Of a stretch of 64,000 nt of DNA, positions 7,592 to 15,877 are shown piece after piece. The number at the start of each line of letters is the position of its first letter. The stretch's first letter is position 1. The DNA comes from Oscillospiraceae bacterium (lineage in GTDB: Bacteria > Bacillota > Clostridia > Oscillospirales > Ruminococcaceae), in assembly GCA_017847885.1 (NCBI GenBank), contig JAGAUA010000019.1, forward strand, positions 109,839-173,838, written 5' to 3'. A program made the translations under genes and the position numbers. The notes below the pieces were generated by a model. It did not search any database. It worked only from the letters and a program-made list of their open reading frames with translations, and had not been told where the DNA came from.

Positions 7592-8530
7592 TTATTTGCT
7601 CTTGGCAGCGGCAACCAGTCCTGCATAGGTAATGTTGTCGTTAGCTTTAGCCTTTATCATAATATCTACTATGCCTCTGATTCCCTGCACTCCGATTGCT
7701 ACATTATGCAGGAAGTCAATTTCTGGCTTGTTACCTTCCAGCTCGGGGAATAAAAGCTCAATATCATGGCGCATTATCTGACTGGTTTTAAATACTTCAA
7801 GACTCTTGCGGCGGCTTACTATCTGACCGAACTCTATTTCATGCCCACTCTTGCCTGTGGTGCTTTCAACGGTCACTTCGTTTCCGATAAGGCATATTCC
7901 AAGTGTTTTTCCGCTGTTGTTAAAAACATCGGAGAAGCTTCTCAAAGTTTCAATAGCCTCGTATGAAAGGTGCTGAGCTTCATCGAGAATAATAATCATT
8001 CCATCGGTAAGCCTTTCCGAAATTGCCGTCCAAAGGTCGTCTATCGCCCTTTTTCTTACGCCGAGTTTTTTGCCTATCGCCTTTATAATAGAATTTGAAG
8101 ATTTCATGCAGGGCGGAACGTATATGTATATACAGTTGCTTGTGTGATCTCTTTCGTATTTGAGCGCCGCTTGAGTTTTTCCTATGCCAGCATCGCCGCA
8201 GGCAACCGCCAGACCGCCCAGCAGGTGACAGTTGTTTATGATCTCATATACCTGAGATGAGATTGAGGTGGGAACATAGCTGTCATATTTTGCCTGTTCA
8301 GCGGCAGCCTCTTTTATTTCAAAATACGCCGCCAGCTTGTTGAGTTGTTCGCTCGGATTGGCTTTGTAAGTGCCGTTCCTTATTCCAGAAATTGTAGAAG
8401 CAGTTACGCATCCGATAAGTTCTGCAGTCTTGTTAATACTTAACCCTTTTTCCTCCGAAAGCTGCCAAAACTTGTTCCATGCCCATTCCTGCCTTTCGCT
8501 CAAGGTATATTTTTTATCATATTCAACCAT
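7592..8530 (-). CDS. MuB-like transposition ATPase (AAA+)
   Basis: About 312 residues. MuB binds target DNA as an ATP-dependent filament, activates MuA and directs insertion. Numbered from the upstream Met at 8539, residues 30-60 form a helix-turn-helix (SINKTAELIGCVTASTISGI), Walker A GDAGIGKT is at 115-122, Walker B IIILDEAQ at 182-189, and a sensor region follows (GICLIGNEV). The Met at 8530 is preferred because AAAGGA is well spaced before it. The ATG at 8539 directly abuts that site. The gene overlaps the end of MuA by eight bases, the usual A-B arrangement. Confidence 0.9.
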   Translation of the reverse strand: MVEYDKKYTLSERQEWAWNKFWQLSEEKGLSINKTAELIGCVTASTISGIRNGTYKANPSEQLNKLAAYFEIKEAAAEQAKYDSYVPTSISSQVYEIINNCHLLGGLAVACGDAGIGKTQAALKYERDHTSNCIYIYVPPCMKSSNSIIKAIGKKLGVRKRAIDDLWTAISERLTDGMIIILDEAQHLSYEAIETLRSFSDVFNNSGKTLGICLIGNEVTVESTTGKSGHEIEFGQIVSRRKSLEVFKTSQIMRHDIELLFPELEGNKPEIDFLHNVAIGVQGIRGIVDIMIKAKANDNITYAGLVAAAKSK

Positions 8531-10523
8531 TATTACCATCCTTTCGTTGTTTTAAATTTCTGTTTATACGACTGTAATCGATCGTTACTGGCAATACATC
8601 ACTGTTCGCTGCTGCCGCAGGAACCGTTTCTTCATTGATTTTAATGGGAATAATCCTGCTCGGAAGTTCAATTCTGAAGTCCTTGGAGCGTTCATACGCC
8701 TTTCTGACTTTAAGGTCAATAGCAGTGATACGCTGCTCTTCAGGCAGACCGTCCAACAATTCTTCAGAAGATTTTTTCATGTACTTAACTACTGAGCGCT
8801 TCATTTCCTCTGCGTCACGGACATTGTACATATTTTCTTCGATGTAATCGCAAAGGAGTACATCGGCGTTATGCCATGTAAACATATACCGATCGTCTTT
8901 GTCATAGATACGAACCTGACGCAGATCGCCCGGATCGTATCTTACAGCAACCTCTTCATCAAGATGCCTGCAGGTTTCGTCCTTGTCGTAGAACCATATC
9001 TTTTCTCCGGAAACATTGACAAAAACGCCGTTTCTCTTGACCTTTTGGAATTTGGTCGAGCGCATGAGCATGAGATTCAGCTCAGCTTCTCCAGCAAGTC
9101 TTACGCCGACGGTTTTAATGCTTGCGTTCCATACGTCAATGCGGTTCATGCCTTCGTATCCTTTTTCACGTCCGCAATATGCCTGCATATTGTAATCGCC
9201 GTCTATCCATACCTTCAGATATTCTCTTACAATGCTGTCAGTAGGTATTTTCTTTCCGTCCTTTATAATGCGTTTCAGAGATTCGGGACGTTCGGTTATT
9301 TTACCGCCGCAGAACGTTTCCATTGCTCGGGAAAACTGGTCTTTTAATGTTCGGAACGTTCTTTCGATAGGTTTTGCGTCAGCATTGCACACCTGCGCAA
9401 ATCTCGCTTCGATTCCAAGCCGCTTAAAAATGTTGGCAGGCATAGGGTCGTCTTTGTATTTACGTTTAGTGCGATAACCTCTGCCTGCGATGTCATGGTT
9501 AGCAAACTCGGAACCGTTGTCAAGATAAATGACTTCGGGGATCCCAAACCGCATTATGCCCATTCTCAGTGCTATGATCGTAGATTGTGACGAAGGATTT
9601 TCCGTTATGTTAAATCCTACAATCACGCCTGACTTTGCATCTTGAAATGCTGTAATATACAGCCTGTGGCGTGTGCTGCCATCGGCGGAAATAACGTCGA
9701 GCGTGTGGTTGTCCGCTACCCATATTTTGTTAGCATAAACCTTGTCGTACATTCTTTCCGTCCACGGCGAACATCTGTCACGCAGCGCCTTTTCGCCCTC
9801 GCGCTTGTAGGTTTTCACATATAAAGCAACATCCGATTCTATATGTCGTCTAAAGCAGCGTTCGCTCGGCATGGTTTCCAGCAGTTCGGGATAAAACTCC
9901 GCCGTCCAACCAAGTACGCTTTTATAGCAGTCCGAAATTGCAGGCTGACGCTCATCGAGATAAAACCACAGAAACGCCTTCCATACCTTTTCATTAACGG
10001 TAAATCTACCTTTGTTCCAGCCTCCACGTTTATCTATGAGACCGTCCCAATCCTGCTCTTTGTATGCAGCATACTTACGATACAAAATATCGGGAGATAC
10101 CGATATATCCGGCTGTTCCAACTTTAGCTTTGCGCAGAAAAGCGGATCAAACTCTGTTTTCTTCTTATACTGCGACCTCAGCGCCTGCCATTCCTCAAGA
10201 ATATCACACCACTTCGTGATCTCGTTTCGCTCTTCCTGCGAATAATCTTCAAACGACCTTTTAACAGTGTTTTTACACTGTTTTTCCGGCTTTGGAGCAG
10301 GTTTCAGCTCCGGCGGTGCTTCCTCTTTGCTTCTGATACCGCTGTAATACTTAACCTTCAGCTCATCAGGCAGGGCGGAAACGGGAATTATGTATTGCAT
10401 ACAGTTGTTTTGAGTACACACTTCTTGAAGTGCCTCGATTTTTCCTTTAGAAATACAATTTTGTATGTACCTTTCAGAACATCCTTTAAGCTCCGCCACT
10501 TCCTTGACGGTAAGATACTCCAT
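8523..10523 (-). CDS. MuA-like DDE transposase
   Basis: 666-residue transposase that would bind the prophage ends and carry out strand transfer during integration and replication. The N-terminus has a short helix-turn-helix (TVKEVAELKGCSERYIQN) and a second DNA-binding part to about residue 230. The rve catalytic core shows the DDE triad: Asp271 in VADNHTLD, Asp335 in YLDNGSEF, and Glu387 in KPIERTFRTLK. A beta-barrel domain and a Lys/Arg-rich tail that would contact MuB follow. Length matches Mu family transposases (about 660). It is translationally linked to MuB. Confidence 0.93.
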   Translation of the reverse strand: MEYLTVKEVAELKGCSERYIQNCISKGKIEALQEVCTQNNCMQYIIPVSALPDELKVKYYSGIRSKEEAPPELKPAPKPEKQCKNTVKRSFEDYSQEERNEITKWCDILEEWQALRSQYKKKTEFDPLFCAKLKLEQPDISVSPDILYRKYAAYKEQDWDGLIDKRGGWNKGRFTVNEKVWKAFLWFYLDERQPAISDCYKSVLGWTAEFYPELLETMPSERCFRRHIESDVALYVKTYKREGEKALRDRCSPWTERMYDKVYANKIWVADNHTLDVISADGSTRHRLYITAFQDAKSGVIVGFNITENPSSQSTIIALRMGIMRFGIPEVIYLDNGSEFANHDIAGRGYRTKRKYKDDPMPANIFKRLGIEARFAQVCNADAKPIERTFRTLKDQFSRAMETFCGGKITERPESLKRIIKDGKKIPTDSIVREYLKVWIDGDYNMQAYCGREKGYEGMNRIDVWNASIKTVGVRLAGEAELNLMLMRSTKFQKVKRNGVFVNVSGEKIWFYDKDETCRHLDEEVAVRYDPGDLRQVRIYDKDDRYMFTWHNADVLLCDYIEENMYNVRDAEEMKRSVVKYMKKSSEELLDGLPEEQRITAIDLKVRKAYERSKDFRIELPSRIIPIKINEETVPAAAANSDVLPVTIDYSRINRNLKQRKDGNNG

Positions 10524-10574
10524 TTCCGCACCCCCTTAGAAAATTTTGAAAAAAGGCTTGCATTTTATTCCACC

Positions 10575-10597
10575 TTCTGATATACTATTAATCAGAA
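10575..10597 (-). promoter_or_regulatory. Palindrome upstream of MuA
   Basis: Inverted repeat TTCTGAT/ATCAGAA with a nine-base spacer, 52 bases before the MuA start and overlapping the stop codon of the small gene upstream. It could be an operator for the XRE or repressor protein of the prophage or an attenuator stem. There is no supporting copy elsewhere in the window. Confidence 0.3.
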
Positions 10598-10794
10598 CCG
10601 GAACAATTGTTTGTGCTTGATAACTCTTGCAGGAAGTCTGTGACTTCGGTCAGGATAACAAGAATGGTTGCGACATTCTTCCTGACCTGCTCCGGCTCTA
10701 TTTTTATGTCCGGTTTTACCGAGAGTTCCATAAGAGCCTTACCTGCTCCGCAGGCGTATCCGATCATTTCGCTTCGGAACTGTTCTATTGTCAT
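10588..10794 (-). CDS. Small phage protein of unknown function
   Basis: 68 residues, mostly helical (EQFRSEMIGYACGAGKALME, then a second helix with VATILVILTEVTDFLQEL). GGAG lies 11 bases before the ATG, a somewhat long spacing. It is the last small gene before MuA. No family recognised. The helical hydrophobic spacing would allow dimerisation. Confidence 0.5.
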   Translation of the reverse strand: MTIEQFRSEMIGYACGAGKALMELSVKPDIKIEPEQVRKNVATILVILTEVTDFLQELSSTNNCSGSD

Positions 10795-10875
10795 TACTTT
10801 ATCATCTCCTTCTGACCTGCCTCATCAGCACCGGGAGGTCATGTCCGGTGGACGGGAACAATGTCCCGTTTCGGC

Positions 10876-11091
10876 TTAAAATCGTTTTAATACGTCCCTG
10901 GTAAGTTCAAGCAGGCTGTCTCCTGTGACATTGATACATTTCGTGCCGCCGTTTGCAAATGCGACATAAATATGTTCTATGAGATCTCCGCTGACAACGT
11001 AGCTGACATTTGTAATATTATTGCAAATGCTCTTAAGCAGCGACGAGAGTTTCGTGCAGACAAACGAGTGCTTTTCCTTATATACATCCAT
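10876..11091 (-). CDS. Small phage protein of unknown function
   Basis: 71 residues with a helical first half (TKLSSLLKSICNNI) and a beta-rich second half (YVVSGDLIEHIYVAFANGG). The next upstream gene ends three bases before its start, so it sits inside the early operon. I do not recognise a family and see no membrane segment. Confidence 0.5.
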   Translation of the reverse strand: MDVYKEKHSFVCTKLSSLLKSICNNITNVSYVVSGDLIEHIYVAFANGGTKCINVTGDSLLELTRDVLKRF

Positions 11092-11094
11092 AAG

Positions 11095-11376
11095 CTACTC
11101 CTTTATCCTGTTTCCCATTTCGATAAGAGCGTCGGGGTAAGACATAGCCTCTGTCCATCTCTGAAGAATGCCTGCCTCGCAGTCAAAATCAACAACGCCG
11201 TAAGCCTCAAAGCTCTTAGGCTCATTTTCACGGACAAGGACAGTAATAACGCTCTCGTCGTTTTCAAGCATAGAGCCGTAAGCCATATGTACCGGGTGCA
11301 TTTCAATAGCGTCCAGCTTGCCGCTTATAACTCCTACAAACTTGGGCGGGATCTCGTTCATTTTGGTCTTATACAT
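11095..11376 (-). CDS. Small phage protein of unknown function
   Basis: 93 residues of alternating strand and helix character, with acidic patches (LENDESVITVLVRENEPKSF) and a final helix EMGNRIKE. AAGGAGGAAA lies shortly before the ATG. It is between the XRE gene and other small early genes. No family or catalytic motif was recognised. Confidence 0.55.
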   Translation of the reverse strand: MYKTKMNEIPPKFVGVISGKLDAIEMHPVHMAYGSMLENDESVITVLVRENEPKSFEAYGVVDFDCEAGILQRWTEAMSYPDALIEMGNRIKE

Positions 11377-11400
11377 TGTATTTTCCTCCTTATATGTGTT

Positions 11401-11604
11401 TCAGCTTACTTTTCTGCCTATGAGCTCGTCTACAGAGCAATGGAATATATCGGCAAGGACAACGACCGTTCCCAGCGAGGGTAGTTTTAATCCCCTTTCA
11501 ATAGCACATATGAGAGATGTGCTTACGCCGGCTCTTTTGGCAAGTTCTTGCTGTTCAAGGTCGTATTCCTCACGCTTTTTCTTGAGATTTTCGGCTATAT
11601 TCAT
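11401..11604 (-). CDS. XRE-family regulator of the early operon
   Basis: 67-residue protein that is almost entirely a Cro/CI-type helix-turn-helix: IAENLKKKREEYDLEQQELA, then the turn VSTSLICAIERG and KLPSLGTVVVLADIF. It has no C-terminal domain. In Mu-like phages the small early DNA-binding protein Ner blocks repressor and early transcription; this XRE gene is in a comparable position, early and before the transposase. The exact analogy to Ner is inferred. Confidence 0.75.
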   Translation of the reverse strand: MNIAENLKKKREEYDLEQQELAKRAGVSTSLICAIERGLKLPSLGTVVVLADIFHCSVDELIGRKVS

Positions 11605-11619
11605 ATATCAGCCCTCCTT

Positions 11620-11928
11620 TTAAAATTTAAGGCTTTTAAGCTCTGAAATGAATTCTTCAAAGTTTTCAAAACCTGTCATATTTGTTTTCTGATACATCTC
11701 ATACTTCTTTATGGTGTTATCAATATTACGGTCATGTCTTTCGCAGGAATGGCACCGCCCGTTCAGCTGCTGCCTTGCCAGCCTGATTATCTGTATCAGG
11801 TCATCATATTTGTGCATGGTGTTGTAGGTATGTAATGATCCGGTACTATTGTAATTGGCTTCAAGTTCTCGATACTTCTTTTCAAACTCAATTTGGTATT
11901 TGTCCAGCAACTTGTTATTTATGATCAC
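11620..11928 (-). CDS. Small phage protein with a Cys-His pair
   Basis: 102 residues with a GTG start eight bases after GAGGTG. A helical first half is followed by GRCHSCERHDRN, which holds two Cys and two His and could bind a metal, and then a second helix (NTIKKYEMYQKTN). Not recognised as a known family. It follows the first early gene by 12 bases. Confidence 0.55.
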   Translation of the reverse strand: MIINNKLLDKYQIEFEKKYRELEANYNSTGSLHTYNTMHKYDDLIQIIRLARQQLNGRCHSCERHDRNIDNTIKKYEMYQKTNMTGFENFEEFISELKSLKF

Positions 11929-11940
11929 AGGGCAGTCACC

Positions 11941-12501
11941 TCAAAATCCTAATTGTTCGCAAGCCATGTTGAAACCTACTGCCCAAAGGTATACACGTAT
12001 ATGGATCTTTCGACCGCAGGTGTACAGCCATTCAAAATAGTCGCAATCAATTTCTGACACAAGATCGGTTAACTCTTGAGAAGGAATAAAGTCTTTATTA
12101 TAACCGCCATCGTAAATAGCTGATTCGACATTTTCCCAGAATTCCTGTTCATCGTCTATTCTGAAATCCAAGCTTGTTGCTTGTTCTTTTATATCTGCAA
12201 GTATATCCTCGGGATCAAATTTATACTTGTCTGACGAACATTGGAATTTACTTGCATAATATTCAATGTCAAGTACATAATTCTTAAGATTACATATCTT
12301 GATGGGATTATACCATGTTGCAATGGAATCCCCCAAATCGCCGCTAACAATAAGGCTTCCTCTTTTCTTGTCAACAATGTAATTAACATAATAGTCACCG
12401 CTACCGTCAGCACGTTTCCATTCAATAATAAGAAAACGGTCTGTATTTTGTATGAGTGTAGCCTGGTGTGTAGAAAACTTCTTTTTACACATTTCTTTCA
12501 T
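11941..12501 (-). CDS. First early-operon gene, unknown function
   Basis: 186 residues, first gene transcribed from the divergent regulatory region. Mixed alpha/beta, rich in aromatic residues: VNYIVDKKRGSLIVSGDLGD, then a Trp/Tyr-rich stretch (ATWYNPIK), and a Glu/Asp-rich middle ending in EFWENVESAI. Similar proteins occur in clostridial prophages without a known role. Base composition is more AT-rich than the transposition genes. Confidence 0.6.
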   Translation of the reverse strand: MKEMCKKKFSTHQATLIQNTDRFLIIEWKRADGSGDYYVNYIVDKKRGSLIVSGDLGDSIATWYNPIKICNLKNYVLDIEYYASKFQCSSDKYKFDPEDILADIKEQATSLDFRIDDEQEFWENVESAIYDGGYNKDFIPSQELTDLVSEIDCDYFEWLYTCGRKIHIRVYLWAVGFNMACEQLGF

Positions 12502-12668
12502 GAAATTCCTCCGTTTCTATTGTTTTTTCAAGTTTCTTATGATACAATTTCTTTGTAAATCAAGGAATTACTATGCCCTGTTGATTTACTAAGTAAATTA
12601 TACTCTCATATTTGAGAAATGTCAATAGTTTTCTCTCAAATTTTCTAAATTATTTTTAGAGGTGCTAT
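12502..12668. promoter_or_regulatory. Divergent control region of the prophage with repeat operators
   Basis: AT-rich gap between the leftward early operon and the rightward repressor. It contains TCTCA-TATT-TGAGA (12604-12617) and, 16 bases on, TCTCAAA, which together form TTTGAGA...TCTCAAA. A 19-base segment at 12632-12650 is repeated exactly inside the repressor gene at 12803-12821. These half-sites are good candidates for repressor operators that set the lysis/lysogeny switch. Confidence 0.5.
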
Positions 12669-13379
12669 ATGGTTAATAGAATTATAGCTTTAATTAAGCA
12701 AAAGGGATTATCAATAAATGCTGTTGAAAAACAATTAGGCTTTGGAAATGGAGCCATAAAGCGCTTTTCAACAAGTTCTCCATCAGCTGACAAAATTATT
12801 ACTCTCTCAAATTTTCTAAATGTATCTACAGATTACTTGCTAACCGGAGAAGAAAAAAGCCCGTCATTGCCGGATGACGAGCAGGAACTTCTTAAATATT
12901 ACAAAAAGCTACCGGAACGGGAGCAGGTCAAGCTAATTTCCAGAGCAGAGACACTATCAGAGGTATATGCGGATCAGGTTAAAGAGCCGGATCCGATACA
13001 GCTTATCCCTACCTATTATATATCCAATCGTGTATCCGCAGGCTTCGGAGAATATTTGGAGGACTATGAGCAGGGAAAGACGGTATATGTTCCCGACACT
13101 CCCGAGAGCCGGAAGGCAGATTTTGTCCTCACGGTTTCCGGTGACAGCATGGAGCCGAAATTCCACGACGGGGATAATATCCTTGTGCGCTCGCAGCCAA
13201 CCGTAGAAATCGGACAAATAGGTATTTTTGATGTGGACGGAGAAGGTTATATCAAGAAACTCGGAGACGGTCAGCTGATCTCTCTGAATCGCAGGTATCC
13301 GAATATATCATTAAAAGATAGATATGCTAAGTGCTTCGGACTGGTTCTCGGTACGACTGAGATCATAAATAAGGCATAA
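12669..13379 (+). CDS. Prophage repressor, XRE + S24 (LexA-like) peptidase
   Basis: 236 residues. Residues 1-60 form a Cro/CI-type helix-turn-helix. The C-terminal half is an S24 peptidase that should cleave itself during the SOS response and release lysogeny: the likely cleavage site is Ala124-Gly125 in VSAGFG, the serine Ser160 is in VSGDSMEPKFHDGD, and the lysine is in GEGYIKKLG (196 or 197). This is the only rightward gene of the prophage and faces the early operon, as expected of a master repressor. GAGGTG precedes the ATG. Confidence 0.9.
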   Translation: MVNRIIALIKQKGLSINAVEKQLGFGNGAIKRFSTSSPSADKIITLSNFLNVSTDYLLTGEEKSPSLPDDEQELLKYYKKLPEREQVKLISRAETLSEVYADQVKEPDPIQLIPTYYISNRVSAGFGEYLEDYEQGKTVYVPDTPESRKADFVLTVSGDSMEPKFHDGDNILVRSQPTVEIGQIGIFDVDGEGYIKKLGDGQLISLNRRYPNISLKDRYAKCFGLVLGTTEIINKA

Positions 13380-13640
13380 AATATGGGGGTGCGAACTGGT
13401 TCGTACCCCCTTTAAATTTAGTTCGCAGTTCGCACCCCAAGAAAGACAAATTTAAAATAGCCTTGCTTGTGGCTGCCGTTTCAACAGTCAAACGGCTAAA
13501 ACAACGCATTTTAGCCGTTTGAACGGTTTTAAAAACGGTTAAAACGGGATTAAAATGATTTTGAGCGGTTATTTTTAATTTTCCCAAAACTCCGTTAAAA
13601 CTGTCTTATAACAGCATTAAATTTTGACATGACACAAAAT
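13380..13640. repeat. Repeat-rich prophage end, candidate transposase sites
   Basis: Immediately after the repressor, a hairpin of GGGGGTGCGAAC and GTTCGTACCCCC type is followed by GTTCGCAGTTCGCACCCC. Then comes a stretch repeating variants of CGTTTNAACGGTTTTAAA: near 13479-13500 (CGTTTCAACAGTCAAACG) and 13512-13560 (GCCGTTTGAACGG, AACGGTTAAAACGGG, GATTAAAATGATT). Mu ends carry several copies of a MuA-binding motif, and this array fits that picture. The terminal bases and the target duplication cannot be set without the other end. Confidence 0.4.
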
Positions 13641-13663
13641 GTTCATATTCTGAATTTGCAAAT

Positions 13664-13711
13664 AAAAACGGTTGAAATCCGCACAATTGCGTAGGTTTCA
13701 ACCGTTTTTTA
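13664..13711 (+). terminator. Rho-independent terminator
   Basis: Perfect 14-bp stem AAAAACGGTTGAAA with TTTCAACCGTTTTT, an 18-base loop and a T-run on the plus strand (the A-run on the other side would serve the minus strand). It can end the repressor transcript from the left and the DUF960 transcript from the right. Confidence 0.8.
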
Positions 13712-13760
13712 TATTAATTGTGGAATTTCCCGTAGTTTTGCATTTTTCTTGTTATGCTTG

Positions 13761-13985
13761 TCAAATCACATTTGTATTCGTACAGAGCTGATATTCTTTT
13801 CTGTACTGGGGTTCTTCCTGCTCATGGATAATGTGCTGAACGTTATCGCAAACAGAAAGCCGAAAGACCTGCAAATAGTCCTTCGGCTCGGGAAGTTTGT
13901 CGATAAGGCTCCACATAAAGAGTTGGAGTTCAAACGGAATCTCAGTCTGAACTCCACGGGTCAGATATCGCTGTGAATCAAACAT
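13761..13985 (-). CDS. DUF960 family protein
   Basis: 74 residues with the DUF960 pattern: FDSQRYLTRGVQTEIPFELQ at the N-terminus, WSLIDKLPEPKDYLQVFRL in the middle and a C-terminal EEPQYRKEYQL. The family is common on clostridial and staphylococcal mobile elements; its function is unknown. AAGGAGG is correctly spaced before the ATG. It is downstream of a broken small gene in the same direction and just outside the prophage end. Confidence 0.75.
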   Translation of the reverse strand: MFDSQRYLTRGVQTEIPFELQLFMWSLIDKLPEPKDYLQVFRLSVCDNVQHIIHEQEEPQYRKEYQLCTNTNVI

Positions 13986-14024
13986 ATTACCTCCTTCAAA
14001 AAATCAGGGACATAACCAGAACGG

Positions 14025-14214
14025 CTATGTCCCTTTGTCTTCGAGTATCAAATCAATTATTGCGCACAAAACTGCGGCAACCGAAACCACGGCTGCTTCG
14101 ATGATTTTCTCCGCAACCGTATCGGGAATTGTCTCACCCGAACGCTCGCTTACCGAAAAATTCGATAACAATCTCCAGAAGCTGTTTTACTGCTTCAAGT
14201 ATTATTCTTAGCAT
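14025..14214 (-). pseudogene. Frameshifted small hydrophobic mobile-element gene
   Basis: From the ATG at 14214 (after AGGTAGAACC) a 26-residue frame reads LRIILEAVKQLLEIVIEFFGK and stops. One base out of phase the frame continues with SERSGETIPDTVAEKIIE and a hydrophobic AAVVSVAAVLCAIIDLIL helix to a stop at 14025. Joined, this is a small helical protein of the kind found on clostridial conjugative elements. The shift lies near 14150. A 9-bp hairpin (AGGGACATA/TATGTCCCT) follows the second frame. Confidence 0.45.
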
Positions 14215-14322
14215 GGTTCTACCTCCTTTATTCGGAACTTTTTGTTCCTTCAGAGGTATAATATATAATTGTATTTTGATGGATTGTCATAAAATTGTAT
14301 TATGAAACACAAAACATTCCCA

Positions 14323-14351
14323 TTGCATTTATCGAACTTTTGTGCTATAAT
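14323..14351 (+). promoter_or_regulatory. Promoter with LexA-box-like dyad before the polymerase gene
   Basis: TTGCAT, 17 bases, TATAAT. GAACTTTTGTGC (14334-14345) in the spacer matches the Gram-positive SOS box GAAC-N4-GTTC at seven of eight fixed positions and abuts the -10, where LexA would block transcription. The same promoter and box recur before the second, broken polymerase copy at 25608-25636. Confidence 0.65.
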
Positions 14352-14381
14352 TTATACAGATAGCGCGGAGGAGGCTATGAA

Positions 14382-15866
14382 ATGCAGGAAAAATCATATA
14401 TTGCAATTGATCTGAAATCTTTTTATGCAAGCGTGGAATGCGTGGAAAGAGGGCTTGATCCGATTACAACAAATCTTGTCGTTGCAGACGAGAGCCGCAC
14501 AGAAAAGACTATCTGCCTTGCGGTTTCTCCTGCACTGAAATCCCTCGGCATACCCGGAAGACCTCGGCTGTTTGAAGTTGTGCAAAGTGTTTCAAACGCA
14601 AACAAGCAAAGGCGGTATAAAGCGCCGAACCGAACTTTTAAGGGAAAATCATATAATATGCCCGAGCTACAAAGTGATCCTGCTCTTGAAATCGACTATA
14701 TCGTTGCCCCACCGCAGATGGCGCATTATATGGAAGTCAGCACGAAAATTTATCAGATTTATCTGAAATACATTGCCCCCGAGGATATACACGTTTACTC
14801 AATCGACGAGGTTTTCATTGACGCAACGGCGTATCTGCAAACATACAAAAAGACTGCCCGTGAGCTTGCAATGATGATGATAAAAGACGTCCTCGACACA
14901 ACGGAAATTACCGCAACGGCAGGGATAGGCACGAATATGTACCTTTGCAAGGTCGCAATGGATATTGTTGCAAAGAAAATGCCTGCCGATAAGGACGGCG
15001 TGCGTATTGCCGAGCTTGACGAAATGTCGTACCGCAGGCAGCTTTGGAATCACCGTCCGCTGACCGACTTCTGGCGCGTGGGTAAAGGCTATGCAAAAAA
15101 GCTGGAGGACAGGTATATCTTCACAATGGGAGATATTGCGGCGCTTTCTCTGCGGAATGAAGAAATGCTGTATAAAATGTTCGGAGTAAATGCGGAGCTG
15201 CTTATCGACCACGCTTGGGGGTATGAGCCTTGCACCATTGCAGACATAAAGGCATACAAGCCCCAGAGCAACAGTATCAGTTCGGGACAGGTTTTGCAGC
15301 ACCCATACGACTTCGAAAAAGGTAGGCTTGTTGTACGGGAAATGACCGACTTACTTGTGCTTGACCTTGTGGACAAGGGGCTTGTTACGGACCAGATGGT
15401 GCTTACGGTCGGGTATGATATGCTTGGCACGAACAGCTATGACGGACCGTATACCAGTGACCCGTACGGCAGAAAGATACCCAAATCTGCCCACGGCTCA
15501 ATCAATCTCGGACGGCAGACTTCTTCCACAAAAATCATAATGGATAAAGTTACAGAGCTGTATAACAAGATTGTTGATGACAGACTGCTTGTCCGCAGAA
15601 TGTATGTTGTGGCAAATCATATTGTTCCCGAAAGCAGCGTTGCCGAGGAGACCGACGTGCAGCTTGACTTTTTCACCGATTTTGAAGCGGAGGAACGAAG
15701 AAAAGATGAAGAAGCACGACGGCTTGAACGTGAGAAAAATATGCAGAAGGCTATGCTTGGGATAAAGAAGAAATACGGCAAAAACGCGATCCTCAAGGGT
15801 ATGAACTTTGAGGAGGGTACAACTACCGTTGAGCGCAACGGGCAGGTGGGCGGACACAAGGCGTAG
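14382..15866 (+). CDS. Y-family (UmuC/DinB-like) translesion DNA polymerase
   Basis: 494-residue error-prone polymerase that would copy past damaged bases. The palm shows Asp10 (AIDLKSFYAS) and the catalytic pair Asp142-Glu143 in YSIDEVFID. The helix-hairpin-helix and little-finger regions follow. A late QLDFF (427-431) resembles a sliding-clamp binding motif, and the last 60 residues are a charged helix. It belongs to the ImpB/MucB type carried by mobile elements of Firmicutes and is followed by its usual partner YolD. GGAGGAGG is seven bases before the ATG. The promoter carries a likely SOS box. Confidence 0.9.
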   Translation: MQEKSYIAIDLKSFYASVECVERGLDPITTNLVVADESRTEKTICLAVSPALKSLGIPGRPRLFEVVQSVSNANKQRRYKAPNRTFKGKSYNMPELQSDPALEIDYIVAPPQMAHYMEVSTKIYQIYLKYIAPEDIHVYSIDEVFIDATAYLQTYKKTARELAMMMIKDVLDTTEITATAGIGTNMYLCKVAMDIVAKKMPADKDGVRIAELDEMSYRRQLWNHRPLTDFWRVGKGYAKKLEDRYIFTMGDIAALSLRNEEMLYKMFGVNAELLIDHAWGYEPCTIADIKAYKPQSNSISSGQVLQHPYDFEKGRLVVREMTDLLVLDLVDKGLVTDQMVLTVGYDMLGTNSYDGPYTSDPYGRKIPKSAHGSINLGRQTSSTKIIMDKVTELYNKIVDDRLLVRRMYVVANHIVPESSVAEETDVQLDFFTDFEAEERRKDEEARRLEREKNMQKAMLGIKKKYGKNAILKGMNFEEGTTTVERNGQVGGHKA

Positions 15867-15877
15867 GAGGGATAATT

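Larger units (their letters stand above)
1..13640 (-). mobile_element. Mu-like transposable prophage, partial
   Basis: The block is read as one prophage because its gene order follows phage Mu: repressor, early regulators, MuA, MuB, small genes, GemA (gp16), Mor, then gp25-, gp26- and gp27-like genes, terminase and portal. All genes but the repressor lie on the minus strand, with spacings of a few bases or overlaps. The left edge of the window cuts the element inside the portal gene, so capsid and tail genes and the distal end are missing. The proximal end is placed in the repeat-rich stretch after the repressor, about 13380-13640; the exact terminal base is not resolved. The additions relative to Mu are a NusG/LoaP-like gene and a DUF4317 gene. 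Confidence 0.85.

Noticed and set aside
7441..7626. 61-residue minus-strand frame
   Set aside because: It overlaps the better supported 58-residue gene at 7404-7580, which has a ribosome site and an ATGA overlap.
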